DNA of 64,000 bases, from assembly GCA_036336715.1 (NCBI GenBank), contig JAYZFP010000114.1, positions 1 through 64,000 of the forward strand, written 5' to 3'. Made by a program: the position numbers and the translations under genes. The DNA is from JABAAE01 sp036336715 (GTDB lineage Bacteria > Planctomycetota > Planctomycetia > Pirellulales > Pirellulaceae). The notes under the pieces are model-generated. The model did no database searches. It was not told the origin of the DNA and worked only from the letters and a program-made list of their open reading frames with translations. The first letter of the stretch is position 1. Every line of letters begins with the position of its first letter. Positions 8,785 to 18,697 of this stretch are shown here, one piece after another.

Positions 8785-10827
8785 TTACGATTTGGCGGCC
8801 GCCACAACGTTGGCAACGGTTATTCCAAAATGCTCATAGACCTGCGAATAGGGAGCGGATGCACCGAACGAATCCATCCCGATAAAGTGGCCACCTGAAC
8901 CAATGTATCGGTCCCAACCCATCCGGATTCCGGCCTCGACCGCTACCCTCCGTGTCACGGCAGCAGGCAGAACCTCTTCCTGATAACTGGCTTCCTGTTC
9001 GTCGAACAGTTCCCAGCAAGGCATGCTGACGACCCGGGATCGGACCCCCTCGGCCGCCAATTGCCGGTGAGCCTCAACACAAAGGGAAAGCTCGCTGCCA
9101 GTCCCCAGAAGGATGACTTCCGGCGTACCTTCGCAATCGTACAGCACGTAGCCTCCCCGGCGGGCGGAGCAGGCAGTCCCCCCCTCGGTCCGGTCGAACG
9201 TGGGTACATTCTGGCGGGTCAGGACCATGGCAGAAGGACGGCGAGAGTTTTCCAGTGCCGCCCTGTAACACTCGGCAACTTCATTGGCGTCACCGGGACG
9301 CATTACCAGCAAACCTGGAATCGACCGACAGGCGGCAAGGTGCTCAACCGGTTGGTGGGTGGGTCCATCCTCGCCGACTCCAATGGAATCGTGCGTAAGG
9401 ACATAGGTCACTCCAAGGTTCATGATGCTGCTCAATCGCATCGATCCCCGCATGTAATCAGTAAACACAAAAAACGTTGCCCCGTAGGGCCGCAGTCCAC
9501 AAAGAGCCATTCCATTACAGGCAGCAGCCATCGCGTGCTCCCGGATCCCGAAGTGAAAATTCCTCCCGCCGTAGTTGTCGGGACCGAACTCACCAGCACC
9601 TTCATGTTCGATCAGTGTCTTGGTCGAAGGAGCCAGATCGGCAGAACCACCAATGAACCAGGGCAGGTCAGGACCGAATCCGTTCAACGTCTTGCCGGAC
9701 GAGGCCCGGGTGGCCATCCCTTTTTCATCAACAGGAAAGTCGGGAATCCCGGCGTCCCATTCGTCAGGCAATTCGCCCGACCAGATTTTTTTCAACTCGG
9801 CTGCCAGCTCCGGGTTGGCCCCCTCGTATTCGGCAAAGGCGGTTTTCCAGGCAGAATAGGCCTCGGCACCCCGGGCACCGACCCGTTCTGCAAAGTGTCC
9901 GGGCACTTCTGCGGGCACCAGGAATTTTTCGTCTGGCCATCCATAGACCTCCTTGGTCAGCCGGATTTCTTCATCACCCAGGGGGGCACCGTGAGCACCA
10001 TGGGTGTTGGCCTTGTTGGGAGAACCGTAACCGATAATGCTTTTCAGAATGATCAGCGTCGGCTTGTCGGTGGTGGCCTTGAATTCATCCAATGCCGCAC
10101 GAATGGACGACAGGTCATTGGCATCTTCAACGGTTACCGTATGCCAACCGAGTCCCTGGAACTTGGTTGCCATATCTTCACTGAAGGCCAGGTCGGTTTC
10201 TCCTTCAATCGTGATGTTATTGTCGTCGTAGACCCAGCACAGATTGTCCAGTTTCAAGTGGCCGGCCATGGACGCTGCCTCACACCCAACCCCTTCCATC
10301 AGGTCACCATCGCTGCAGAGGACATAGGTATCAAACCCGAACAGATCACTACCATCCCGGTTGTAACGGCTTTCAAACCATTTGGCCGAAATGGCCATCC
10401 CGACACTGTTTGAAATTCCCTGGCCCAGCGGGCCCGTGGTGGTTTCAATCCCCTCAGCCTCACCAAATTCCGGGTGTCCGGCACAGGGGCTGTGGAGCTG
10501 CCGAAAATTGCGAATGTTGTCGAGCGTAATGGAGAGTTCTCCGGTGGGTTCCCCGTTTCCATCCACCTTGTTGACACCAGCCAGGTGAAGCACCGAGTAG
10601 AGCAGCATCGACGCGTGGCCACACGAGAGAACAAACCGGTCGCGAGCCGGCCAGTGCGGGTGGGCCGGGTCATAATTCATCGCTTCCTGCCAGACGGAAT
10701 AGGCCACCGGTGCGAGGGCCATCGGGGTTCCCGGATGGCCGCTGTTTGCGGCCTGCACCCCGTCCATGGACAGGGTACGAATTGTGTTGATCGCAAGGTT
10801 TTCAATGGACGCGGTCGCCGTGGACAT
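8785..10827 (-). CDS. tkt: Transketolase
   Basis: Transketolase moves two-carbon units between sugar phosphates in the pentose phosphate and Calvin-type pathways, using thiamine diphosphate, in the cytoplasm. The 680-residue product is full length. Visible motifs are 'ANSGHPGTPMALAPVAY' near the N-terminus, the thiamine-binding GDGD...NN segment ('CSDGDLMEGVGCEAASMAG' then 'VYDDNNITIEG'), and the pyrimidine domain 'FHFGIREHAMAAACNGMAL'. The C-terminal domain ends with 'GIRMGWDRYIGSGGHFIGMDSFGASAPY'. Start ATG 10827 is preceded by GAGGAAGGA; a further ATG-like start ten codons upstream has no site. The end overlaps the longer possible start of the next gene. Confidence 0.96.
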   Translation of the reverse strand: MSTATASIENLAINTIRTLSMDGVQAANSGHPGTPMALAPVAYSVWQEAMNYDPAHPHWPARDRFVLSCGHASMLLYSVLHLAGVNKVDGNGEPTGELSITLDNIRNFRQLHSPCAGHPEFGEAEGIETTTGPLGQGISNSVGMAISAKWFESRYNRDGSDLFGFDTYVLCSDGDLMEGVGCEAASMAGHLKLDNLCWVYDDNNITIEGETDLAFSEDMATKFQGLGWHTVTVEDANDLSSIRAALDEFKATTDKPTLIILKSIIGYGSPNKANTHGAHGAPLGDEEIRLTKEVYGWPDEKFLVPAEVPGHFAERVGARGAEAYSAWKTAFAEYEGANPELAAELKKIWSGELPDEWDAGIPDFPVDEKGMATRASSGKTLNGFGPDLPWFIGGSADLAPSTKTLIEHEGAGEFGPDNYGGRNFHFGIREHAMAAACNGMALCGLRPYGATFFVFTDYMRGSMRLSSIMNLGVTYVLTHDSIGVGEDGPTHQPVEHLAACRSIPGLLVMRPGDANEVAECYRAALENSRRPSAMVLTRQNVPTFDRTEGGTACSARRGGYVLYDCEGTPEVILLGTGSELSLCVEAHRQLAAEGVRSRVVSMPCWELFDEQEASYQEEVLPAAVTRRVAVEAGIRMGWDRYIGSGGHFIGMDSFGASAPYSQVYEHFGITVANVVAAAKS

Positions 10828-10858
10828 CTCTCTACTGTTCCTTCCTCTATTCTGCAAT

Positions 10859-10886
10859 GTATTTCAATCGGTGTATTTCAATCGGT
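10859..10886. repeat. 14-bp tandem duplication upstream of tkt
   Basis: Two perfect copies of GTATTTCAATCGGT at 10859-10872 and 10873-10886, in the probable promoter or leader region of transketolase (minus strand). Confidence 0.8.
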
Positions 10887-11015
10887 TCCCTGCGGAGTGC
10901 CTGCCTTTGCTGCGGTAAAACCAAGGGGCGGGGAGAACCTCTGCGGTGACATGGATGATCCCCCATTAGAAAGTTGACCGACGGTAGACACAATACGGGA
11001 GAATTGACGCCGCTG

Positions 11016-11033
11016 AATCCCCCATCCGGGATT
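11016..11033 (+). promoter_or_regulatory. Small inverted repeat upstream of the prenyltransferase-fold gene
   Basis: AATCCC and GGGATT form a 6-bp stem with a 6-base loop in the leader region before the ATG at 11111. No U-tract follows, so a terminator is unlikely. It may be a chance hairpin or an operator half-site pair. Confidence 0.25.
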
Positions 11034-11110
11034 TGCTATGGCAGCTTTCTCTGCATAAATTAGACTGTTGGTTGCAAAGTTCCCTCAAGTTGATTTTTTC
11101 ACCCGAACCC

Positions 11111-12157
11111 ATGAACAAAGCTTTCCCATTTATTCTGTTCGCACTACTGATGTCGATGGCATCCGGATCGGTTTCGGCCCAGCGCATTGACGACCCCAAG
11201 GAGGCCGAACCGGACCAACTGGTGGATGCGCGGACCCGAAAAGCAATCGAACGAGGTCTGAAATTCCTGGCCCGCAAACAGATCAAGACCGGAAACAACA
11301 AGGGAGCGTTTGGAACGGGGGGTTATGCAGGCGGTGTTGCTACCTGCGGCCTGGGTGGCCTGGCCTTCATGTGCAATGGAAGTGCTCCGGGGGAAGGAAA
11401 ATACGGGAACGAGATCAACCGGTGCGTGGAATACCTGGTCAAGTGCACCAACGATACCGGCTATGTTTCCACAAACGCCGGTTCGGAAAACATGTATGGC
11501 CACGGGTTCGCCACCCTTTTCATGGCTCAGGCCTACGGGATGACGCAGAAAAAGGAACTGGGAATCAAGCTTCGCTCCTCCGTCAAATTGATCGTCAACA
11601 CACAAAACGCTGCCGGCGGTTGGCGGTATCGTCCGGTGAAAAGCGATGCGGATCTTTCAATAACCATTTGCCAGATCATGGCGTTGCGTGCGGCGCGGGA
11701 CGCCGGCATCAATGTTCCGGACGAGACGCGTAAAAAATGCATCGATTACGTCAAGAAGAGCCAGGCGGCCGACGGCGGATTTCGTTACACACTGGGCGGT
11801 GGTCACACCAGCTTTCCATTGACCGCCGCCGGGGTGGTCTCACTGTACAGTGCGGGCATCTACGAAGGAGAAGCAGTTGAAAAGGCGTTGAAATACATCA
11901 ATCGCCATCGCCCGGGATCCGGCGGATCTTTCAGCAGCAGCTATTTCTATTACGCGCACTATTACGCGGTGCAGGCAATGTGGCACGCCGGGGGTGAAAA
12001 TTGGAAGCAGTGGTACCCTGCCATCCGCGATCACCTGCTGAAACAGCAGCAGGGAGACGGTTCCTGGTCGGACAGCCACGGGAGTGAATTCGCTACCGCC
12101 ATGGCCTGCATCATTTTACAGATGCCCTACAACTACCTGCCAGTCTTTTCACCCTGA
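11111..12157 (+). CDS. Secreted prenyltransferase/terpene-cyclase-fold repeat protein
   Basis: The start is ATG 11111 ('MNKAFPFILFALLMSMASG'), which gives a clean Sec signal peptide ending near 'VSA-Q'. The mature part (about 325 residues) is a series of alpha-hairpin repeats like those of squalene cyclases and prenyltransferase beta subunits. Examples are 'AIERGLKFLARKQIKTGNNKGAF', 'VKLIVNTQNAAGGWRYRP', 'CIDYVKKSQAADGGFRYT' and 'HLLKQQQGDGSWSDSHGSEFATAMACIIL'. The DxDD catalytic motif of squalene-hopene cyclase is not visible. Such exported proteins are common in planctomycetes and have no established function; the alpha/alpha barrel may bind ligands or proteins. A second protein of this fold lies at the right edge of the window. 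Confidence 0.75.
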   Translation: MNKAFPFILFALLMSMASGSVSAQRIDDPKEAEPDQLVDARTRKAIERGLKFLARKQIKTGNNKGAFGTGGYAGGVATCGLGGLAFMCNGSAPGEGKYGNEINRCVEYLVKCTNDTGYVSTNAGSENMYGHGFATLFMAQAYGMTQKKELGIKLRSSVKLIVNTQNAAGGWRYRPVKSDADLSITICQIMALRAARDAGINVPDETRKKCIDYVKKSQAADGGFRYTLGGGHTSFPLTAAGVVSLYSAGIYEGEAVEKALKYINRHRPGSGGSFSSSYFYYAHYYAVQAMWHAGGENWKQWYPAIRDHLLKQQQGDGSWSDSHGSEFATAMACIILQMPYNYLPVFSP

Positions 12158-12495
12158 TCCGCCGTTCGCAGGTCTCCATTTGCAGAATGCATTTTCGATT
12201 ACCGAGACGCACTGCATGAGTACCCTGTCCGCGTGGCAGTGAATTCAGGCCTGGCAACCAGGCTCGAACAGGGTACCCGCACTGACCTCCGGGATCCACC
12301 TGTTAAAATCCGGCAGGAAGGCATTCAATGTCCAGGAAAAGAACCGGCAGCTGAGCACTGGATTTTCCTGAATTGTCGTGCAACACCCCGCGGAATCCCT
12401 ACAATCTGTGATAAAATGGCGGTTCCCGCCACGCCGCCACTTTGAACTCCGTAAAGTGGTATCAAGACGCATTCCCACCTGCTCCATCGGTCAAA

Positions 12496-15400
12496 ATGAA
12501 TTCAAGATTTATTCCTGCCTGCCTGCTGGTTCTTTTTTCTTTTTCCTGCTCCCGGGCCGACGAACCCGATTTCAACAGGGAGATCCTTCCTCTTCTCTCG
12601 GAAAACTGCTTTGCCTGCCATGGTCCCGATGAAAACGTTCGCGAGGCCGGTCTGCGACTGGACCTCGAAGAATCCGCGCTGGAAAAACTGGAATCGGGTA
12701 ACCGGGCAATCGTAGCTGGCCAAAGTTCCCGCAGCGAGCTGATCACGAGAATCTTTTCCGAGGACGAGGATCTGCTGATGCCTCCACCTGACTCCGGGAA
12801 AAATCTCTCTCCCGCGGAAAAGGAAAAAATCCGCAAATGGGTTGACCAGGGCGCCGCCTGGTCCAGGCACTGGGCTTTTGTGCCACCGAACAAACCGGAA
12901 ATCCCACCTGCCAGGAAAGGGTGGCAAACGCATTCACCGATCGACCTTTTGATCCAGGCGGAACTCAGGAAACAGAATCTTTCACCCGAAAAAGAGGCTT
13001 CGCGGGAATCCCTGATTCGACGTGTGACCCTGGACCTGATTGGCTTGCCACCCACCGTGCAGGAGATTGACCATTTTCTCGACGACCCTTCACCGAATGC
13101 CTATGAAAAAGTGGTCGACCGCTTGCTGGCATCGAGAAAATACGGGGAGCACATGGGACGGATCTGGCTCGATGCGGCTCGCTACGCTGATACGCACGGA
13201 CTGCACCTGGACAATGAAAGGGAAATCTGGCCTTACCGCAACTGGGTCATTGACGCCTTGAACAGCAACATGCCGTTCGACCAGTTCACCATCGAGCAAC
13301 TCGCGGGGGACCTGCTGCCCGAACCGACCCTGGAACAAAAGGTGGCAACCGGCTTCAACCGCTGCAACGTGACCACCAGCGAAGGGGGATCGATTGACGC
13401 GGAATATTACGTCCGGTACGCGGTCGATCGGGTCGAAACCACTTCCACCGTCTGGCTGGGGCTGACGTCCGGCTGTGCGGCCTGTCATGACCACAAATTT
13501 GATCCCCTGACCCAAAAAGAGTTCTATCAGCTCTTTTCATATTTTTACAGCCTTACCGAGAGGGCCATGGATGGGAATGCCAAGCTCCCTCCCCCGGTAA
13601 TCAAGGTCGCCACGGAGGAACAGAAAAAGGAACTTGAAAAGTTGAATGCCGAGCTGGCGTCCATTGCGAAATCACTGAACGAAAAGCAGACGGCACTGGT
13701 CGCTAACTACAGTGACCCTACGCCCGATGGCAAACTTGGCAAGCTCGAACAGGCTGAGAAGGTCTGGTTCGACGACGCTTTACCGGAGGGCGCCCGTCCC
13801 GAGGGAAACGAGGGGGGCAATTCGTGGCAGTTTGTTTCGGCACCGGAGCACCCGGTTTACAGTGGCAAAAAGTCCACCCGCCGATCCGGCAATGGGCTGA
13901 CTCAGCATTTTTTCTCATCGGTCAAGAACAAGCTTGCCCTGGGCAAAGGGGACCGCTTGTTTGCCTATGTCTATCTCGATCCGAAGAATCCCCCCGAAAC
14001 CGTGCAGCTGCAGTTCAACAACGGCACCTGGGAACACCGGGCATTCTGGGGAGCTGACAAGGGACACGGTGCAGGCCGTAACAATGCTTCCAACCTGAAA
14101 ATCGGTCCTCTGCCGGAAACAGGCAAATGGGTGCGACTGGAAGTGGAAGCCAGCCGCGTAGGCCTGCCGGAGGGGTCACAGGTCAATGGCTGGGCATTTA
14201 CCCAGTTCGGTGGCACAGTCTACTGGGACCGACCCGGTCGCATCACCACCCAGGGGCTGAATCCGGAACAGCAAAAATCGTTGGCGGTCTGGGAACAGTA
14301 TCGCAAACAGGTCAAACAGCCCCCCCTGCCGGCACCCATTCAGAAAATCCTGGACACCGAATCCGGGAAAAGAAACAAAGACCAGGTAAAACAGCTGGTC
14401 GATCATTTCGTACGTAATGTCCATCCCGAAGCCGTTGCCGCGATAAAACCCTTCCGGGATCAGCAGGCAGCCGTTCGCACCCGAGTGGATGCCGTCAACA
14501 AAGCGATCCCTTCGAGCCTCATCATGGAGGACCGGAAACAGAAGCGGCAGGCATACGTTTTGGAACGGGGAGAGTACACGCAGCAGCGGGAAAAAGTAGA
14601 TTCACGAATCCCGGAGTGGATCTCACCTCCCGTCAGTGGCATGACGGAAAATCGGCTCGGGCTGGCAAAGTGGCTGGTCAGCAGGAACCATCCCTTGACC
14701 AGTCGCGTGACCGTCAACCGGTATTGGCAGCACTTTTTTGGCACCGGAATTGTCAAAACCTCCGAGGATTTCGGCATCCAGGGAGAACGCCCCACGCACC
14801 CCGAACTACTTGATTGGCTGGCCATCGATTTCATGGAACATGACTGGAATGTCAAACGCATGCACAAACAACTGGTGATGTCTGCCACCTACCGACAGTC
14901 CTCGCATGTCACCCCCGAAAAACTCCGATTGGACCCGGAAAACCGGTTGCTGTCCCGCGGTCCCAGGTTTCGACTGGATGCCGAGGTCATTCGAGACAGC
15001 GCTCTCTGGGTCGGCGGCCTGATGGTGGAAAAGATCGGTGGCCCCAGCGTCAAGCCGTACCAGCCTGCAGGACTTTGGAAACCGGTTGGTTTTGGCGGCA
15101 GCAACACCGCAGTCTTCCGACAGGACAAGGGAGAAAAACTGTACCGACGCAGCATGTACACTTTCTGGAAAAGAACCTCACCGCCACCCTCGCTCTCAAC
15201 TTTCGACGCCCCGGACAGGGAAACCTGCCAGGTCCGGCGTGCCAGAACCAACACGCCTCTGCAAGCGCTGGTGTTGATGAACGATGTCCAATTCGTGGAA
15301 GCAGCCCGGAAATTCGGCGAAAGGATCCTTAAAGAAGGAGGAGAATCTGCGAAGAGCAAAATCGAATTCGCATTTCGCTCTGTCTTGACGCGCAGACCCA

Positions 15401-15600
15401 GTCCAACGGAATTGCAGACGCTTGCCAATGTGCACGCCGAGGCCAAGGACGAATTTCGCAACAACCCCCACTCGGCGGCGGAGCTCCTGAAAATCGGTGA
15501 ATCGCCGACAGCCGACGGCCTGGACGCCAATGACCTGGCTGCCTGGACCCTGGTGGCTCACGTGATCCTGAACCTGAGCGAAACCGTCACCAAGAACTGA
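12496..15600 (+). CDS. DUF1549/DUF1553 planctomycete cytochrome protein
   Basis: A secreted protein of 1034 residues. Start ATG 12496 gives a signal peptide ('FIPACLLVLFSFSCSRA'). The order is a PSCyt1 cytochrome c domain with CFACH near residue 40, then DUF1549 ('IDLLIQAELRKQNLSPEKEA', 'YGEHMGRIWLDAARYADTHG', 'CAACHDHKFDPLTQKEFY'). A LamG-like beta-sandwich insert of roughly 200 residues follows (about 430-610), then DUF1553 ('NHPLTSRVTVNRYWQHFFG', 'RTNTPLQALVLMNDVQFVEAA'). These proteins are always found with DUF1501 partners in planctomycetes. Their electron-transfer role and substrate are unproven. The DUF1501 gene starts 19 bp downstream. Confidence 0.92.
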   Translation: MNSRFIPACLLVLFSFSCSRADEPDFNREILPLLSENCFACHGPDENVREAGLRLDLEESALEKLESGNRAIVAGQSSRSELITRIFSEDEDLLMPPPDSGKNLSPAEKEKIRKWVDQGAAWSRHWAFVPPNKPEIPPARKGWQTHSPIDLLIQAELRKQNLSPEKEASRESLIRRVTLDLIGLPPTVQEIDHFLDDPSPNAYEKVVDRLLASRKYGEHMGRIWLDAARYADTHGLHLDNEREIWPYRNWVIDALNSNMPFDQFTIEQLAGDLLPEPTLEQKVATGFNRCNVTTSEGGSIDAEYYVRYAVDRVETTSTVWLGLTSGCAACHDHKFDPLTQKEFYQLFSYFYSLTERAMDGNAKLPPPVIKVATEEQKKELEKLNAELASIAKSLNEKQTALVANYSDPTPDGKLGKLEQAEKVWFDDALPEGARPEGNEGGNSWQFVSAPEHPVYSGKKSTRRSGNGLTQHFFSSVKNKLALGKGDRLFAYVYLDPKNPPETVQLQFNNGTWEHRAFWGADKGHGAGRNNASNLKIGPLPETGKWVRLEVEASRVGLPEGSQVNGWAFTQFGGTVYWDRPGRITTQGLNPEQQKSLAVWEQYRKQVKQPPLPAPIQKILDTESGKRNKDQVKQLVDHFVRNVHPEAVAAIKPFRDQQAAVRTRVDAVNKAIPSSLIMEDRKQKRQAYVLERGEYTQQREKVDSRIPEWISPPVSGMTENRLGLAKWLVSRNHPLTSRVTVNRYWQHFFGTGIVKTSEDFGIQGERPTHPELLDWLAIDFMEHDWNVKRMHKQLVMSATYRQSSHVTPEKLRLDPENRLLSRGPRFRLDAEVIRDSALWVGGLMVEKIGGPSVKPYQPAGLWKPVGFGGSNTAVFRQDKGEKLYRRSMYTFWKRTSPPPSLSTFDAPDRETCQVRRARTNTPLQALVLMNDVQFVEAARKFGERILKEGGESAKSKIEFAFRSVLTRRPSPTELQTLANVHAEAKDEFRNNPHSAAELLKIGESPTADGLDANDLAAWTLVAHVILNLSETVTKN

Positions 15601-15619
15601 AACCTTTCGGAACTGAATC

Positions 15620-17098
15620 ATGAATCCCATTCGCGAAGCGGAGTTGATTGAAACGCGACGGCATTTTTTTGGAAAGGCCGCGGGTGGCATGGGGAGTGTT
15701 GCACTGGCTTCGCTGCTGAACCCCGAGTTGCTGGCAGGTGCCCCGGCAAGGCCAGCGGCAATCCCCCCATCGACCGCGACCGGTATCGATGGGCTGCCGC
15801 ACTTTGCCCCCAAGGCCAAACGGGTGATCTATCTCTTCATGTCCGGGGCCCCGTCGCAGCTGGACATGTGGGATTACAAGCCCAAAATGCAGGACTGGTA
15901 TGACAAAGACCTGCCAGACTCGGTCCGCAACGGCCAGCGGATCACCACCATGACATCCGGCCAAAAACGTTTCCCGATCGCTCCCTCAATTTTCAAATTC
16001 AATCGATTCGGCAAACAGGGGGCCTGGGTCAGTGAGTTGCTTCCCCATACAGCAGGAATGGTCGATGACCTGGCGGTAATCAAAACCGTCAACACGGAAG
16101 CCATCAATCATGACCCGGCAATTACCTACATCCAGACCGGATCCCAGATCCCGGGTCGGCCCAGCACCGGTGCCTGGCTTTCCTATGGACTGGGAAGCAT
16201 GAACGAAAACCTTCCCGCTTTCATGGTTTTACATTCAACCGTCAATGGCGGCTTCGGTGGACAGGCTCTTTATGCCCGACTTTGGGGCTCCGGATTTCTT
16301 TCAACCCGGTACCAGGGCGTCAGCCTGCGGTCCAATGGAGACCCGGTTCTTTACCTTTCCAACCCCAATGGCCTGTCGGCCAAAATGCGACGAAAAATGC
16401 TGGACAACCTGGCCCAGTTGAACCGGGAGCGTTACCAGGAGGTCGGTGACCCTGAAATACAGTCGCGCATCGCCCAGTACGAGATGGCCTACAGGATGCA
16501 GACCTCGGTCCCCGAGTTAACGGACATTTCAGGGGAATCCCAACAGACCCTTGACATGTACGGTCCCGAGGTCAAGAAGCCGGGAACCTTTGCCGCCAAC
16601 TGCCTTCTCGCCAGGCGGATGGCTGAGCGGGGGGTCCGCTTCACGCAGGTCTTCATTCGCCAGTGGGATCAACATGGCAACCTTCCCAACGACATTCGTC
16701 GTCAATGCGGGATCATTGACCAGCCCTGCGCGGCCCTGGTCCAGGACCTGAAACAGCGGGGCATGCTCGACGACACGCTGGTTATCTGGGGCGGCGAATT
16801 CGGGAGAACCATCTACTGCCAGGGGGGTCTGTCCAAGACCAACTACGGCAGGGATCACCATCCCAGGTGCTACACCAAGTGGATGGCAGGGGGCGGAATC
16901 CAGCCAGGAATCGTCTACGGAGAGACAGACGATTTCAGTTACAACGTCACCGAAAACCCGGTCCACATTCATGACTTGAATGCCACCATGCTGCACTGCC
17001 TGGGAGTTGACCACGAAAAGCTGACCTTCAAGCACCAGGGGCGTGATTTCCGACTGACAGACGTTCACGGCAATATTGTCCCGGACCTGTTGGCTTGA
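15620..17098 (+). CDS. DUF1501 protein with twin-arginine-like signal
   Basis: The product has 492 residues. The N-terminus 'ETRRHFFGKAAGGMGSVALASLL' is a Tat-type signal. The body has the alkaline-phosphatase/sulfatase-like fold of DUF1501: 'RVIYLFMSGAPSQLDMWDYKP' (first metal-site region), 'RGVRFTQVFIRQWDQHGNL', 'LVIWGGEFGRTIYCQGG', 'GRDHHPRCYTKWMAGGGI' and 'NPVHIHDLNATMLHCLGVDHEKL'. The conserved His/Asp residues suggest metal binding. It is translated with the DUF1549/DUF1553 gene just upstream, the usual two-gene unit. The biochemical role is not known. Confidence 0.93.
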   Translation: MNPIREAELIETRRHFFGKAAGGMGSVALASLLNPELLAGAPARPAAIPPSTATGIDGLPHFAPKAKRVIYLFMSGAPSQLDMWDYKPKMQDWYDKDLPDSVRNGQRITTMTSGQKRFPIAPSIFKFNRFGKQGAWVSELLPHTAGMVDDLAVIKTVNTEAINHDPAITYIQTGSQIPGRPSTGAWLSYGLGSMNENLPAFMVLHSTVNGGFGGQALYARLWGSGFLSTRYQGVSLRSNGDPVLYLSNPNGLSAKMRRKMLDNLAQLNRERYQEVGDPEIQSRIAQYEMAYRMQTSVPELTDISGESQQTLDMYGPEVKKPGTFAANCLLARRMAERGVRFTQVFIRQWDQHGNLPNDIRRQCGIIDQPCAALVQDLKQRGMLDDTLVIWGGEFGRTIYCQGGLSKTNYGRDHHPRCYTKWMAGGGIQPGIVYGETDDFSYNVTENPVHIHDLNATMLHCLGVDHEKLTFKHQGRDFRLTDVHGNIVPDLLA

Positions 17099-17410
17099 CC
17101 CGTCCACTCGCGGATCAGAACAAAGCGGTGGTTCCCTGGAATGGATTTCGCCCTGACGATGCTTTGAACGTCGTCATATTTCCCGGCAAATGGAGGAAGC
17201 ACTCTCACCCGCGACAAAATTTCCCGGGGACCTGCCTGAAGCGGGAAACGGCCGCATGGAATGCAGGACATGTTCCACGACATTGACAACGGTCGCGGGC
17301 AACCTGGACCGAATAGCCTTTCCACCGCCGTGAAACGATTGGCAGATATCCTGCACACCGCCAGCGGCCGTTTATAATAGAGACATTCCTTTCAGCCCCG
17401 TGAGACTTGA
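17099..17410. other. 312-bp intergenic region before the RND operon
   Basis: No credible gene. The only feature of note is a TATAAT-like hexamer close to the downstream start. No strong terminator hairpin is visible after the DUF1501 gene. Confidence 0.45.
17373..17378 (+). promoter_or_regulatory. Candidate -10 box (TATAAT) of the RND operon
   Basis: A perfect TATAAT lies 33 bases before the adaptor ATG at 17411. No good -35 hexamer stands at the right distance, so the call rests on the -10 alone. Confidence 0.3.
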
Positions 17411-18697
17411 ATGCCCACCTTCCGATCCCTCTTCGCTGCAGCACCTGTTGTCGCGGCAACGCTCCTTCCGCCATGCGACGAATTGCCGGCGCAGGGCCCA
17501 AAACCAGTCGTGGTGGCCAAGGTGACCGAACAGCAAATTCAGTCCGGGCAGCGGGTCATCGGCACGGTTCACCCCTTGAAACGGAGTACCATCGGAAGCG
17601 CCGTGGATGGACGCGTACGGAGATTTGCCGTCAACCAGGGGGACCGCGTCCAAAAAGGGCAGACTCTCGCGCTGTTGCGAACGGAGACTTTGCTTATCGA
17701 GCAGGCAGCCGCCAAGGCGGAACTGCTTCTGGCAGAGCAGAGCCTGGCAGAACTGAAAAACGGATCGCGGCAGGAGGACATCGACGAGGCCCGGGCCAAT
17801 ATGCAAAGCGCCCAGGCACTATTGGACAATGCCGAAGCCAAGCTGAAACGCGTCCGCTCCCTGGCCACCACCCGGGCCGCAAGTGAGTCGGAACTGGAGG
17901 ATGCAAGGGCGAGGGCAACGGCTGCCCGATTCGTGGTGGCCGCCACAACCGCCCTGCACAAAAGAACCACGGCGGGCGCCAGGCCGGAATCCATTGCCCA
18001 GGCAGAAGCCCGCGTCGAATTGCAGAAACAGAAACTCAACCTGATCACGGACCGGATTACCAAGTACAACATCGTCGCTCCCTTTGACGGATTCGTGGCG
18101 GCCGAATTCACCGAGGAGGGAGCCTGGATTAAACAGGGCGATCCGGTAGTCGAACTGATTCAGATGAACGAAGTCGAAATCCAGGCACCTGTCACCGCGG
18201 AAACAGCAGTTCACCTGAGGAAGGGAACGGTGGTGCGGGTGGAATTCCCTGAACTGCCCGATGAACTGCTGACAGGTACTATCGAGAGAATTGTCCCCTC
18301 GACCGACAGTCGTTCCCGGACCTACCCCGTCCACATCCGCCTGGAAAACCGGATCCTTGACGGTGTCCCCCTGCTGTTGGCAGGCATGTTGGCAAGGGCG
18401 GATTTTCCAGCCGGACGGCCACAGAAGCTCCCACTGGTCCCCAAGGATGCCCTCGTATTGAACGGAAACCAGAGGTCAGTCTTTGTCGTGGAAGGAACCG
18501 GTGAAAAGAGGAATGTTCGGCGAGTTTCCGTTGAGCTGGGAGTGGCACTGGATGACAGGATCCAGGTATTGGGTGACCTGTCGGTCGGAGACCGTGTGGT
18601 GATTGTGGGTAACGAGCGACTGACGCCCGGCAGTGAAGTCACCATCCTTCGGGAAGAACCTGACACGCGGAACAGACGAGATCAGCCCCAACCATGA
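17411..18697 (+). CDS. RND efflux periplasmic adaptor (HlyD/MFP family)
   Basis: The adaptor links an inner-membrane RND pump to the outer membrane. Its 428 residues begin with a signal peptide-like segment. The order is a beta-barrel/lipoyl half ('VDGRVRRFAVNQGDRVQKGQTLA'), a long coiled-coil hairpin (about 95-205, Ala/Glu/Arg rich), the second lipoyl half ('KYNIVAPFDGFVAAEFTEEGAWIKQGD'), the beta-barrel and a membrane-proximal domain. The stop overlaps the start of the permease gene (ATGA at 18694-18697), so the two are translationally coupled. No outer-membrane factor gene is next to them. Confidence 0.92.
   Translation: MPTFRSLFAAAPVVAATLLPPCDELPAQGPKPVVVAKVTEQQIQSGQRVIGTVHPLKRSTIGSAVDGRVRRFAVNQGDRVQKGQTLALLRTETLLIEQAAAKAELLLAEQSLAELKNGSRQEDIDEARANMQSAQALLDNAEAKLKRVRSLATTRAASESELEDARARATAARFVVAATTALHKRTTAGARPESIAQAEARVELQKQKLNLITDRITKYNIVAPFDGFVAAEFTEEGAWIKQGDPVVELIQMNEVEIQAPVTAETAVHLRKGTVVRVEFPELPDELLTGTIERIVPSTDSRSRTYPVHIRLENRILDGVPLLLAGMLARADFPAGRPQKLPLVPKDALVLNGNQRSVFVVEGTGEKRNVRRVSVELGVALDDRIQVLGDLSVGDRVVIVGNERLTPGSEVTILREEPDTRNRRDQPQP

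Noticed and set aside
9061..10413. 450-codon open frame on the plus strand
   Set aside because: It is antisense to transketolase, an unmistakable gene; no domain or ribosome site is seen.
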